A stretch of DNA of 64,000 nucleotides. Origin: an uncultured Bacteroidota bacterium (GTDB lineage Bacteria; Bacteroidota; Bacteroidia; Chitinophagales; LD1). Every line of letters starts with the position of its first letter. Within the stretch, counting starts at the first letter, position 1. The notes below the pieces were generated by a model. It was given only the letters and a program-made list of their open reading frames with translations. It was not told the DNA's origin and ran no database searches. The stretch covers positions 62,001-126,000 of the forward strand of contig CAIXGR010000022.1 in NCBI GenBank assembly GCA_903919075.1, written 5' to 3'. A program made the position numbers and the translations under genes. Below are positions 52,174-61,752 of this stretch, one piece after another.

Positions 52174-52590
52174 CTATTTTACAATAATTGCTTTGCTTTT
52201 AAGCTTGAGCGTTTTGTCTCCTTTGCATACCTGTATATTGTCCACTATGAATCCTTGCCCCTTTGCATTTCCGGAAGTTATGCGATTTAAAATCCAGGGA
52301 AGACTGTAAATGCGATATTTTTCTAAATTGCTATCCTTACCTGAGTTAAGCTTATCAGAATAAGGTATTCTGTATATCTCGCCTTTGTTTGCATAAACCA
52401 ATTCGCAAGCTACCACCTTATACTCTGAAGGAAGCGCGAGGATTTGATTGATGGTAATCTTATCCCAAAAATTAGTATCGCCCTGTTGCCAGCCAACGCG
52501 GGCTATAAAGGTTTTTACATCTTCATCTTGTTGGGCGCAACATATAAATTGCAAGCCTGTAAGTAAAATGGTTAATATTAATACCCGCAT
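52174..52590 (-). CDS. Secreted hypothetical protein
   Basis: 138 residues with a signal peptide (RVLILTILLTGLQFICCAQQ). The mature part has strand-rich segments (YKVVACELVYANKGEIYRIPYSDKL, KGQGFIVDNIQVCKGDKTLKLKSKAIIV); the DNIQVCKGDKTLKLKSKAI stretch recalls the C-terminal Ig-like domain of GldM-type proteins, but the match is too short to claim. It converges on sppA. Confidence 0.6.
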   Translation of the reverse strand: MRVLILTILLTGLQFICCAQQDEDVKTFIARVGWQQGDTNFWDKITINQILALPSEYKVVACELVYANKGEIYRIPYSDKLNSGKDSNLEKYRIYSLPWILNRITSGNAKGQGFIVDNIQVCKGDKTLKLKSKAIIVK

Positions 52591-52692
52591 AGCACGTAGT
52601 TCAGTTCAATGTGTATAATGTAGGCTTCTATCTAAAGTAACAAACCCGATAAAAATTATTCTATCCTTCAAAAATCAGCGTTCGGTATTTTC

Positions 52693-53703
52693 TCAATGCA
52701 CATTCAATTCATCTAACTTTTTGCGATACTTGGCAGCATTTTGTATTTGCTCCTCGTATGTTTTAGTGAAAAGGGAGTAGCCACTCATATCGGGGCTGGC
52801 GCAGAAATAGAGGTACTGGTGTGTTTCGGCATTCAACACTGCATCGATTGATTTTTTACGGGGCATACAAATTGGCCCTGGTGGCAAGCCTGCATGTAAA
52901 TACGTATTAAAAGGCGAATCGTACTGTTTGTGGCGGGAGTTTACTCTGCGTGCCTCAAAATCGCGAAGTGCAAAAACAAGCGTTGGGTCGGCTTGCAGGG
53001 GCATGCCTATTTTAAGCCGGTTTAAGTATACACCAGCTACGGTGGGCAATTCCTTATCATGTATTACTTCTTTCTCAACAATTGAGGCCAGGGTGGTAAC
53101 CTGTGTGGGTGAAAGATGTATAGCAGCCGCGTTTGCCAAGCGCTCTGCATTCCAAAAGCTATTGTACGCGTCTTCCTGTTTGGCCAAAAATTTTTGTAAA
53201 GATGTATTCCAATAAAGGTCGTAATTATCAACTATAAACCGGCTTAGTATATTATCAGTGTCTAATTTATACCGGCTGCAGAAAGTATCTGAGTTTAGCT
53301 TGGCTAAAAAAACATTGGAATCTATTTCAAGTGTTCTTCCCACTAAGCCTGCAAACTCTTCTTTAGTGCGAATATTATAAACAACTAAGGTTACCGGTGT
53401 TTGCAAACCCATTTGCAACATATTTACTATTTGCCTGTTATTCATGTTTCTCGAAAAAACATAATAGCCCGGCTTTACCTGATGGAAGTGTTTTAGTTTG
53501 CCTACCAGCGAAAAAGTATAGTCGCTTTTTAGCACCTTGTTTTCGCTCAAAATTCGAAGCATGTCTTTGTAGTTCGAACCGGTTGGAATTTTAATAGCCA
53601 TTCTCTTCTCAGCATTTATATTGGGCATAAAAAAAACAGCGTACAAGAAAATTGCCGCGGCAAGTAAGGCGAGCAAAAAGATTAGAGATATTAAACTCTT
53701 CAT
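52693..53703 (-). CDS. mltG: Endolytic murein transglycosylase MltG
   Basis: 336 residues: one membrane anchor (4-28), a LysM-like region, and the YceG domain with LASIVEKEVIHDKELPTVAGVYLNRL (catalytic Glu), MPLQADPTLVFAL, SPFNTYLHAGLPPGPI and YLYFCASPD. It cuts nascent glycan strands and may set their length. The ATG overlaps the DCC stop by one base (TAATG), the last gene of the ddl-PASTA-T9SS-DCC-mltG run. Confidence 0.95.
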   Translation of the reverse strand: MKSLISLIFLLALLAAAIFLYAVFFMPNINAEKRMAIKIPTGSNYKDMLRILSENKVLKSDYTFSLVGKLKHFHQVKPGYYVFSRNMNNRQIVNMLQMGLQTPVTLVVYNIRTKEEFAGLVGRTLEIDSNVFLAKLNSDTFCSRYKLDTDNILSRFIVDNYDLYWNTSLQKFLAKQEDAYNSFWNAERLANAAAIHLSPTQVTTLASIVEKEVIHDKELPTVAGVYLNRLKIGMPLQADPTLVFALRDFEARRVNSRHKQYDSPFNTYLHAGLPPGPICMPRKKSIDAVLNAETHQYLYFCASPDMSGYSLFTKTYEEQIQNAAKYRKKLDELNVH

Positions 53704-54095
53704 TATTCCAGAAAGTTAGCTTTTAATTGGGGTGTAGGTATACGACATGTATCCATTTTACCAAACCAACGATACCTGTTTTCAGAAACAACCTGGTAAA
53801 CAAAATTACGAATGAAGGCGGGGACGATAATAAAAAGATATGCAAGTGAATAGATTCCACCTAAATGTTTCAATATTCTAAGCACGGCATCTGAACCGAG
53901 AAATATATCGTCTTCATCTAAAAGAATAGCAGTATCCATATAATTACCTTCCATGTTATATTTTGCAACTATGCCTTTGCCATAATTTGATTGAAGCGCC
54001 GAAAACTTGAAAAGGTTTTTCTTATCGTGGTCAATTATCCAATTAACCGAACCACTGCAAAGGTTACAAACGCCATCAAACAAAATAACCTTCAT
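53703..54095 (-). CDS. DCC-family (DUF393) thiol-disulfide oxidoreductase-like protein
   Basis: 130 residues. VILFDGVCNLCSGSVNWIIDHD is the DCC signature with CxxC, followed by FKFSALQSNYG, GSDAVLRILKHLGG and NRYRWFG. Thioredoxin-like fold, cytosolic, function unproven. Overlaps both neighbours by one base (TAATG on each side), so it is embedded in the envelope operon. A second, membrane-fused DCC gene is at 40.2 kb. Confidence 0.9.
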   Translation of the reverse strand: MKVILFDGVCNLCSGSVNWIIDHDKKNLFKFSALQSNYGKGIVAKYNMEGNYMDTAILLDEDDIFLGSDAVLRILKHLGGIYSLAYLFIIVPAFIRNFVYQVVSENRYRWFGKMDTCRIPTPQLKANFLE

Positions 54096-56377
54096 TAAAA
54101 AGAGGTTTTAATGATTTTGTTGCGATAAATTTTACCGGTCTGCAAATCGGTAGAGACTAGCAGATATACCCCATTTGGCAAATTGCTAAGATTAATTTGC
54201 CTTTGAACCGAAGTATAATATTGCACCCGTTGACCTAAGGTGTTCATCACATCAACTGAATATGAGGTATTACTATTATTGCCCTGCAAGTTTGCTTTAC
54301 CCGATGTTGGATTAGGAAATATATTAAATATATCCTTACCCTTTGTGAGATCGATTACCCCGGTAGTTTGCGAACTGCTGCCCCACCAGTTGCCTGAAAA
54401 TATAAGCCTTATCATTGGTGAACCAACGGTATTAATTGTAGACGTATCCCAAACGCCATGATTGAGATAAACAAACATATGATTTCTGCCAAGCGGGCTA
54501 TTTAAATCATACCCTACCTGAAGGCGGCGATCATCGGTTTGCTCCCATCCAAAATAAAATTTGCCCGAAATTATAATTGGCGTATCTAATTTAAATGTAC
54601 AAAAACCATTTACAGAATCAATATAAAATGGTTTTTGATTAACCATGGTATAAAAGGGAGTGTCGATAAAGAGGTAATCGTTTAAACGTAGCGAATCCCA
54701 GGCGGCAAAATTAAATATCAGGTCGCTTACATTTGCTTCAATCTGGGTAAACATAACCTGGAATGCTGCAAGTGTATCGGGGCGATTTAAATCAAATTCG
54801 TAACCAAATTTTTTCAAGCCTAAGCCGGTAAGCCCGTATGCCTTTTCGGCCGAGCCATCATCATAGGCCATTACCGATGTAAAAGATTGAGTATGTTTCA
54901 GTGTATCATTTAAAGGCCTGCTATCGTTAGGTTCAATAAATATTCTTGAAGTAACTACCAGGCTATCAACCGGACCGGTAGGCAAATTCTGATATTCGCT
55001 TGAAGGGTTCATGGTTATAGTAGTATATGGCCCCGCATTAAAAGTTTGCACCACCGGCGACTGTACAATTTGCGATGCCGGATATAATTCATTAGCCGAT
55101 TTGCTATAAGGTGTGGCGGGCGCCGAACTGGGGTCGAGGTTGCGAACTGTAAGCACTATTGAATCCGTAAGATCGTCGGGGAAATTAATTTGTGTGGCCG
55201 GTTCCTGAGTATAATTTTTTAGAATGGTTGGGAAAGGATATATAAATGCTCTGTCATGTATAACCGTATCAACTGCACTCCTGTTCTTATCCAATTTCAC
55301 GTAATCAATATGCCAGTGGTTATTACTGCCATATTCCGAAACCATGTTCCTAAAACGAAACTGAAAAGTAGTATCGAAATAAGATTCAGGGAAAATAGCG
55401 GGTACGCGTATTAATATCTGCTGGAAAGTATCGGGAACAGTTTGAGGGTCGGAATAACCAGTATTAAACCAAACAGTTCGCCAAATGCCGCCGTTATCTC
55501 TAAATTCAACAATAAGCGAATCTACAACGTCGGGATAGTCGCCAAGTCCTTTGGGTTCGAAAAAGAAGCTAAGATAAACTGAGTCTGCTACAGTAAGCCC
55601 TTTTAGATTAACAGGGTTAGATGTAAGATAATCGGCCTGCCCGCCAACACCTGTTGCATTATTGTAGGGTAGCCCAAATTGGTCGAGGCCATCTAACGTT
55701 GCAACACCAATGGTAGGTGGATTAATGGGGAATGTATTATTGATGTAAGCATAATCATCAAACCATAAAGTGCCGCTTTGGGCTTTTGCGAAATAAATAA
55801 CCGGTGCGTATGTAAGTGTATCGGTATGCGTAGGGTCAATTACCAATGCCGAATCTAACCGCACACCGGTTGCGCTATCGAAAGTATAAGTATAATAAGT
55901 GGGCCAATATAGGGCGGTTGAAATTGGTGAACCGGTTAGGCAGTTTGTTCCATTCGAACTGAAAAACGTAAATTTTAGGGACTGTTGTTGCGTTGAATCA
56001 AGCACCTTGTTGACAACATCCCAGGTATAATTCCATGAAGGAACGGTCATATAAGCACCTTGCGAGGTCATAATGCCATCGTTATTCAAACAACCGCCTA
56101 CTACATTGAAAAACGTGTCGGTAGTATTTTGTTGCAACCACAAGTAATTCGGTGTTCTATCAGTAGAGAAATCATCAATAAAAGGCAGGCTTAAAGAAGT
56201 AACCGATGATACAACCGTATTACCAGACACAAGGTATTTGTATTGGTTGCCTGAAGACTGATTGCTTTTTGAATAATAGGTTGCGGGATTAAATTTAAGG
56301 CTCGTCAACTCTTCGGTTTGCGAAAAAGCTGATTTAAAAACAACACCCAAAAATATGATTACTAAAATTTTTCTCAT
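54095..56377 (-). CDS. T9SS-exported surface protein with C-terminal sorting domain
   Basis: 760 residues. Signal peptide (RKILVIIFLGVVFKSAFS). The large middle is beta-rich with jelly-roll-like stretches (PFIDDFSTDRTPNYLW, VYLSFFFEPKGLGDYPD) and no catalytic motif that I recognise. The end is a type A sorting domain: FNIFPNPTSGKANLQ, SVDVMNTLGQRVQYY, INLSNLPNGVYLLVS, KIYRNKIIKTSF. This directs export by the type IX system and attachment to the cell surface. Lies 39 bp after the PASTA gene. Confidence 0.9.
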   Translation of the reverse strand: MRKILVIIFLGVVFKSAFSQTEELTSLKFNPATYYSKSNQSSGNQYKYLVSGNTVVSSVTSLSLPFIDDFSTDRTPNYLWLQQNTTDTFFNVVGGCLNNDGIMTSQGAYMTVPSWNYTWDVVNKVLDSTQQQSLKFTFFSSNGTNCLTGSPISTALYWPTYYTYTFDSATGVRLDSALVIDPTHTDTLTYAPVIYFAKAQSGTLWFDDYAYINNTFPINPPTIGVATLDGLDQFGLPYNNATGVGGQADYLTSNPVNLKGLTVADSVYLSFFFEPKGLGDYPDVVDSLIVEFRDNGGIWRTVWFNTGYSDPQTVPDTFQQILIRVPAIFPESYFDTTFQFRFRNMVSEYGSNNHWHIDYVKLDKNRSAVDTVIHDRAFIYPFPTILKNYTQEPATQINFPDDLTDSIVLTVRNLDPSSAPATPYSKSANELYPASQIVQSPVVQTFNAGPYTTITMNPSSEYQNLPTGPVDSLVVTSRIFIEPNDSRPLNDTLKHTQSFTSVMAYDDGSAEKAYGLTGLGLKKFGYEFDLNRPDTLAAFQVMFTQIEANVSDLIFNFAAWDSLRLNDYLFIDTPFYTMVNQKPFYIDSVNGFCTFKLDTPIIISGKFYFGWEQTDDRRLQVGYDLNSPLGRNHMFVYLNHGVWDTSTINTVGSPMIRLIFSGNWWGSSSQTTGVIDLTKGKDIFNIFPNPTSGKANLQGNNSNTSYSVDVMNTLGQRVQYYTSVQRQINLSNLPNGVYLLVSTDLQTGKIYRNKIIKTSF

Positions 56378-56416
56378 GGTAATTCGGACAATCCGGAATG
56401 AAACGTAAAAAATAAT

Positions 56417-57238
56417 TTATGGAACCGCAATAGTATCAACCTTATTATAAAGCGAAGTGTCAACAGTTATTCCTGCAGGAAGTTCTTTAGCCAGGAAAAG
56501 ATCAACCGGTTCGCCCATTCTTATTGATTTTCCCGGCCTGTACTCAGGCACTTGCTTATAAATAATTGCACCCGCTGTGTCAGTAATTCCTGCCTCGGTT
56601 ACTATAGCACCAATATTCAGCGAATTTCCTTTCAGTTTAAATTCTGCATCTTCATAACGCATTCCAATCAGATAAGGCACTGCAATTTTACTGCTTCCAA
56701 GGCCATTGCCAACTATCAGGTCAATTACTGTTCCTCCCGGCACTTTTGTTTTGGCTGATACGTTTCTTCCATTTATCTGCATGCCTATAACAGCGTTTAA
56801 ATGTGGGTCATCCTTATAAATTGGCTCCCCTACTTTTAGCCCATAACTCTCTAACTGCATTTTGGCGTATTTCAACGAACTTCTTCCTACCAGGTCAGGT
56901 ATTTCAACTGTAGGGGCAATGGTGGCATTAATGGTAACATAAATGGTTCTGCCCTCTTTTACTTTCGAATTGGCCTTTGGGTTTTGGTCAACGATAGAAA
57001 GTGGGGGCTTGCTCATATCATACACCGAATCCATTACTTGCAATTCAAGGTCTTTACTGCCAAGCATTTTCTTTACTTCATCCAACGACTTACCACGCAA
57101 ATCAGGCACATCTACACTTTCGCCATGCCGGGTGTATGACTTTAAGCTACGTTGAACGATAAACAATAGCAAAACAATCATCCCGATAGCAATCAGGATA
57201 TTGTATAACAGTACCTTTGTGAAATATTTTTTAAACAA
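56417..57238 (-). CDS. PASTA-domain membrane protein
   Basis: 273 residues: one N-terminal membrane helix (KVLLYNILIAIGMIVLLLFIV) and three PASTA repeats outside (VDVPDLRGKSLDEVKKMLG, VEIPDLVGRSSLKYAKMQLE, IAVPYLIGMRYEDAEFKL). PASTA domains bind peptidoglycan precursors in other proteins; there is no kinase domain here. It starts 22 bp after ddl, whose product makes the D-Ala-D-Ala stem end, so a cell-wall role fits. Confidence 0.92.
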   Translation of the reverse strand: MFKKYFTKVLLYNILIAIGMIVLLLFIVQRSLKSYTRHGESVDVPDLRGKSLDEVKKMLGSKDLELQVMDSVYDMSKPPLSIVDQNPKANSKVKEGRTIYVTINATIAPTVEIPDLVGRSSLKYAKMQLESYGLKVGEPIYKDDPHLNAVIGMQINGRNVSAKTKVPGGTVIDLIVGNGLGSSKIAVPYLIGMRYEDAEFKLKGNSLNIGAIVTEAGITDTAGAIIYKQVPEYRPGKSIRMGEPVDLFLAKELPAGITVDTSLYNKVDTIAVP

Positions 57239-57260
57239 AATCTGAGTTCTTGGTGCGAAT

Positions 57261-58274
57261 TTAAAAATTACTCAATACCTTACTTCCCATAGCCTCTTCA
57301 ACAGAAGAGCCGAACAGCTCTTCCAAACTCATGCCCATGCAGCCTGCCTGTTTTGGCACAATACTTTCTTCACTTAAGCCGGGTATTGAATTTACCTCAA
57401 GCATATAATAATCACTTCCTTTAATAATATAATCAATACGGCACATTCCTTTGAAATTCAATTTTTTATAAATAGAAATTGAGGTTTCCTGTATTTTTTT
57501 TGCGAGAGTTGAATCTATTTCAGCCGGGGTAATTTCGTTCGAATCTCCCTCGTATTTAGCCTTATAATCAAAAAACTCATTTTTGCTTCTTATTTCGGTA
57601 AGTGGCAGTGCAGTTACGCGCCCGTTGATGGTTATTATGCCACAGGTTACTTCGGTGCCTTGCAAGTATTCTTCCACTAAAATTTCATCATCATATTCGA
57701 AGGCATTTTCAACTGCCCCTAATAAATCCTCGTGTTTGGTAACTTTGGATACGCCATAACTGGAACCATTCTTGTTGGGTTTAACAAATACCGGAAAACC
57801 AATTTCAGCCCCTTTTGAGGCAACCGAAAAAAGGTCATTTGAATTGGAAATTTCAGCCTTGCTTAACAATACTGCTTTACCGGTTTTAATTCCGTACTGA
57901 GCAAGATATTCCTTACATCGTACTTTGTCGAAGGTAAGCGCAGCTTGTAGCAAGCCGCAGGCATTATAAGGAATATGCAGTAGATCGAAATATCCCTGTA
58001 GCTTGCCATCCTCTGCAGGTGTACCATGTATGGCCATAAAAACGCAGTCGAAAGTTATTTTGTGCCCCTCAATAGTAAAGCTGAAATCGTTTTTATCAAT
58101 CTTCAATTTAACAGGGTTGTTTCTGTCAACGTACCAATCCGCACCTTCTATAACCACCTTAAAAACATTGTATTTATCTTTGTTGAGGTGTTTGCAAACA
58201 ACTTCGGCACTTTTTAACGAAATGCCCACCTCGCTTGCTTCACCGCCAGTTATAACGGCAATATTCTTTTTCAT
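57261..58274 (-). CDS. ddl: D-alanine--D-alanine ligase
   Basis: 337 residues, ATP-grasp. KNIAVITGGEASEVGISLKSAE at the start, FMAIHGTPAEDGKLQGYFDLLHIPYNACG in the N-lobe, PVFVKPNKNGSSYGVSKV and EILVEEYLQGTEVTCGII in the centre, and CRIDYIIKGSDYYMLEVNSIPGLSEESIVPKQA at the end. It makes the D-Ala-D-Ala dipeptide. First gene of the envelope operon running to mltG. Confidence 0.96.
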   Translation of the reverse strand: MKKNIAVITGGEASEVGISLKSAEVVCKHLNKDKYNVFKVVIEGADWYVDRNNPVKLKIDKNDFSFTIEGHKITFDCVFMAIHGTPAEDGKLQGYFDLLHIPYNACGLLQAALTFDKVRCKEYLAQYGIKTGKAVLLSKAEISNSNDLFSVASKGAEIGFPVFVKPNKNGSSYGVSKVTKHEDLLGAVENAFEYDDEILVEEYLQGTEVTCGIITINGRVTALPLTEIRSKNEFFDYKAKYEGDSNEITPAEIDSTLAKKIQETSISIYKKLNFKGMCRIDYIIKGSDYYMLEVNSIPGLSEESIVPKQAGCMGMSLEELFGSSVEEAMGSKVLSNF

Positions 58275-58389
58275 ACTGTATTTTATTAACGCTAAAGAAC
58301 TATTTTATTCTAATCAGTACTATCTTTTCTTTTCAACAAACCGAACAATTATAAATTCGTGCATTCAAATTTAGACAACCCCTATAAAG

Positions 58390-59403
58390 ATGGCAATGAA
58401 CCGAGAAGCTGAAAACCTGGCTGCGCTGGGAAGTTATTTGATAAATTCAGAAGAATTGTGGGCTGTGGCTATAAAGGCAGAGCGTAAAAATCCGTGGTTT
58501 GCCCCACAGTTTGTAAATGAAGCCCTAGATGCAATTATGCATGATATGCTTACGGCCAATAAACTGAATGAGTGGTTAAGCCATTACCTGCTAAAGAAGA
58601 TAGACAAAACCATAGGGCTGATTTTTGCGGGAAATATTCCGTTAGTGGGGTTTCATGATTTTTTATGCTGCTACGTTACCGGGTGCAAAATGAAAATTAA
58701 GCTTTCATCGAAAGATGATGAATTGTTTCCGTTTATACTTAACGCCTTAATTAAAATTGACCCCGAGTTAAAAGGAAGGGTGGAAATTGTAGAGAAGCTG
58801 AAAGATTTTGATGCTGTAATAGCCACAGGAAGCGGAAATACACACCGTTATTTTGAATTTTATTTTAGAAACCATCCTAAAATTTTGCGTAAGAACAGAA
58901 ATTCGATAGCGATACTTACCGGTGAAGAAAGCCCTGCACAGTTAGATGAATTGGCAGATGATATTTTTATGTATTTCGGTTTTGGTTGCCGGAACGTATC
59001 GAAAATATACGTTCCGGTGGGTTACGATTTTAATGTATTGTTTCCTCATTTTAGTAAATACAATTGGCTATACCAGCATAGTAAATACATGAATAACTAC
59101 GACTATAACCGTACTATTATGCTGCTTAACAATACACCACACCTTACCAATGATTTTATAATGGTAACGGAAAATCCTTCCATAGCCTCTCCTATTTCAA
59201 TGCTGCACTACGAATACTGGCATGACACGGCCGTGCTAAACTCGCATTTAAAGCAAAACAGCGATAGAATTCAATGCACGGTATCGGGTAATCCAAACCA
59301 ATGGAATTCTCCATCATCTGTAAGTTTCGGGCAGTCGCAACATCCTTCCCTATCAGATTATGCTGATAATATTGATACAATAAGTTTTCTGAACGACCTT
59401 TAA
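58390..59403 (+). CDS. Acyl-CoA reductase (LuxC-like)
   Basis: 337 residues. IGLIFAGNIPLVGFHDFLCCYVTGCKMKIKLSSKDDEL and FDAVIATGSGNTHRYFEFYF are the family signature, and FMYFGFGCRNVSKIYVP contains the likely catalytic Cys. These NADPH-dependent enzymes reduce acyl-CoA to an aldehyde. In many Bacteroidota it is next to a ferredoxin and serC; neither is here. It diverges from ddl (115 bp). Confidence 0.88.
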   Translation: MAMNREAENLAALGSYLINSEELWAVAIKAERKNPWFAPQFVNEALDAIMHDMLTANKLNEWLSHYLLKKIDKTIGLIFAGNIPLVGFHDFLCCYVTGCKMKIKLSSKDDELFPFILNALIKIDPELKGRVEIVEKLKDFDAVIATGSGNTHRYFEFYFRNHPKILRKNRNSIAILTGEESPAQLDELADDIFMYFGFGCRNVSKIYVPVGYDFNVLFPHFSKYNWLYQHSKYMNNYDYNRTIMLLNNTPHLTNDFIMVTENPSIASPISMLHYEYWHDTAVLNSHLKQNSDRIQCTVSGNPNQWNSPSSVSFGQSQHPSLSDYADNIDTISFLNDL

Positions 59404-59618
59404 CAGCCCAGTTTCCCTAAGCTGGTTTAATACCAAAACCAGCCGTGTATGTGCTTATCTGCCCATACCCTATCTATGTTTATATAAAAAAATATATTTA
59501 TTTTTTTATACATAAACTTTATATCTATTAAAACCTGACTAATCTCATATTGTGATATGACTGGCATCAGCTAGTAATACCCCAAATCGACAGACATTTG
59601 GTCTAAATATTAAGGGAT

Positions 59619-60047
59619 ATGAAAAAGATAAGTAGAAAAGTGAAAATAGGGTTCATACTCTTGGTTGTCGGCATTTTTATTATGTCCTTCAAACACACTA
59701 AATTTCAGCAAGCCGTTTTTACTGCGCCTGCTTCGGCCGATGCTAAAGTAAATCCACTAAAAGGGGATGCAAATGCTACTGCCGAAGGGAAAAAGACTTA
59801 CGATGCAAACTGTGCAATATGCCACGGTAGTAAGGGCTTAGGAGATGGAATTGCTGCTGCGGGCCTTTCAAAAACCCCTGCTAACCATTCTTCGGCCGCC
59901 ATTCAAAAATTAACAGATGGCGCAATTTTTTGGAAAATAAGCGAAGGTAATAACCCTATGCCATCCTATAAATCGATTTTTTCAGAAACCCAAAGATGGC
60001 AGTTAGTTAATTATATACGCACACTTGCCAAACAACCTAAAAAATAA
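59619..60047 (+). CDS. Periplasmic c-type cytochrome
   Basis: 142 residues with an N-terminal signal/anchor (KIGFILLVVGIFIMSF). One haem site CAICH in TYDANCAICHGSKGLGDG, distal Met in NPMPSYKSIFSE. Class I monohaem cytochrome. It starts a tight run: the porin gene begins 4 bp after its stop. Confidence 0.92.
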   Translation: MKKISRKVKIGFILLVVGIFIMSFKHTKFQQAVFTAPASADAKVNPLKGDANATAEGKKTYDANCAICHGSKGLGDGIAAAGLSKTPANHSSAAIQKLTDGAIFWKISEGNNPMPSYKSIFSETQRWQLVNYIRTLAKQPKK

Positions 60048-60051
60048 TTAT

Positions 60052-61311
60052 ATGAAGAAAAATTTAACATTATTCACACTGTTATTGTTCGCTTTTATAG
60101 TAAAGGCGCAACAAAAAGACACCCTTGAGGTGCAGAAAATTGGTGACAAGTTTTACGTAATAGTCGACCATTCGAAAACCGACTCAACTATACAGGCAGC
60201 CGTTAAAACGGCAACAGTGCCCAAACGACATGATTCGCATTTTATGGTTGCTGGTTTAGGTACCCTTGGGTTTGCACATACCTGGACGACCACCAACTCT
60301 AAATTAAATCCGTCTCAAAATTCGAAGAATATTATGACCAACTCTTTCGGCAACGACCCGCAGTTTGAGTTTAGCCCAATGTTTTTATGGAGGCATAGTG
60401 ATAAACTATTAGTAGAATTTGAGCCGTCGTTTGACGGCAGCATTTTGGAAGTAAACTGGGCCTGTGTTTCGTATTTCGTGCACCCGGGCGTAATTCTACG
60501 TGCAGGATTTTTAACGCTTCCATTTGGCACCTATAACAAACGCCTTGCAGCCGGCTGGATTAATAAACTGGCTACCGATCCTGTAGGGGTTACCGGCAGC
60601 CCAGCTTCAAGCGATTGGGGAATTGAGGTAGAGGGAGGATTACCAGTAGGGAATATGAAAGTAAGCTACGATGTGGCCCTGGCCAACGGCTTTCAACTTG
60701 TAGAAGCTGATGGCAGCATACAAAACCCTGGTATTACTGATAATAATTTGGGCAAAACTGTAAGCGGCAGGTTTGGTTGGCTTCCTCTAAAAAATTCGGG
60801 CTTAGAATTTGGGGTTTCGGGATTATACGGAAAGGCGGCCGATGCTAATAGCCTTTATAAAAATGCATCAACTTTTATGGGGGCTTTTGATGCCCAATAT
60901 ATATACTCAGGCCCACATGCAGTTATTAACCTTAAAGGGCAATATAATATGGGCTATGTGACTAAGGAAAATTATGTGAACCCCAATGATAGCACCCAAA
61001 CATATACTTATGATAATGTTTCCATGGGGTATTATGGATTGTTTAGCGTAAGGCCTGTTTCTCCTTCTAAGTTTTTAAGAAATCTGGAATTTGCAGCACG
61101 GTATTCGGCCTATGACACACCGAAGAATTCAACTTGGGAAAACCATACACAGCAAATTACAGCCGGTGTTGCTTATTGGTTAAATTGGAGAACTGTTTTC
61201 AAAATTACTTACGAAAATTTGATGTCAAGCAACCCAGCTAATGCAGTGGTAGGCACCGATATTAAAACAACTCAGAATATTTTATTCGCCCAATTTGCAG
61301 TTGAATTCTAA
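60052..61311 (+). CDS. Outer-membrane porin-like barrel
   Basis: 419 residues from ATG 60052 with signal peptide (KNLTLFTLLLFAFIVKAQQ). After a short linker the rest is a beta barrel of the DcaP/phosphate-selective-porin type: FEFSPMFLWRHSDKLLVEFEPSF, PGVILRAGFLTLPFGTYNKRL, SDWGIEVEGGLP, ending ILFAQFAVEF with terminal Phe. It sits between two cytochrome c genes with 4 and 18 bp gaps, so a role linked to electron or anion transfer across the outer membrane is possible. Confidence 0.8.
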   Translation: MKKNLTLFTLLLFAFIVKAQQKDTLEVQKIGDKFYVIVDHSKTDSTIQAAVKTATVPKRHDSHFMVAGLGTLGFAHTWTTTNSKLNPSQNSKNIMTNSFGNDPQFEFSPMFLWRHSDKLLVEFEPSFDGSILEVNWACVSYFVHPGVILRAGFLTLPFGTYNKRLAAGWINKLATDPVGVTGSPASSDWGIEVEGGLPVGNMKVSYDVALANGFQLVEADGSIQNPGITDNNLGKTVSGRFGWLPLKNSGLEFGVSGLYGKAADANSLYKNASTFMGAFDAQYIYSGPHAVINLKGQYNMGYVTKENYVNPNDSTQTYTYDNVSMGYYGLFSVRPVSPSKFLRNLEFAARYSAYDTPKNSTWENHTQQITAGVAYWLNWRTVFKITYENLMSSNPANAVVGTDIKTTQNILFAQFAVEF

Positions 61312-61329
61312 ACCCATAAAATAAATAAA

Positions 61330-61605
61330 ATGAAAAATATATTCAATAAAAAGATAGGATTAGTTATCGCGTGTTGTGTGGTAATAGCAATATCGTTAAC
61401 AATAAATGGTTGTAAAGCAAGCGCATCGGTTACTGCAAAAAGCGGTGCCCAATTATGGGGCGAAAATTGCCGCAGGTGCCACAATGCTCCTGACCCTAAT
61501 TCATTTTCAAGCGAACAATGGGTTACTATAGGCATGCACATGCAGTCGCGTGCTTTGCTTACCAATCAGGAAAGAGATAAGATTGTTGAATTTTTGCAAC
61601 AGTAA
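61330..61605 (+). CDS. Small monohaem cytochrome c lipoprotein
   Basis: 91 residues. Lipobox-like SLTINGCKAS (Cys at about 28), then the haem site CRRCH in LWGENCRRCHNAPDPNSFS and a distal Met in VTIGMHMQSRAL. Very small for a cytochrome c. It follows the porin gene by 18 bp. Confidence 0.88.
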   Translation: MKNIFNKKIGLVIACCVVIAISLTINGCKASASVTAKSGAQLWGENCRRCHNAPDPNSFSSEQWVTIGMHMQSRALLTNQERDKIVEFLQQ

Positions 61606-61752
61606 TTGATTACAGTAACAACAGTGTTATTTCAAAGCACTTCAACAAATATGCACCACCTGCAAAATTGTTGAAGTGTTTTGATTTTGAGAGAAAGTGT
61701 ATCTAATGTATTACCTTTCGCACTAAAAGTATACGGGTATAAGAATGACAGA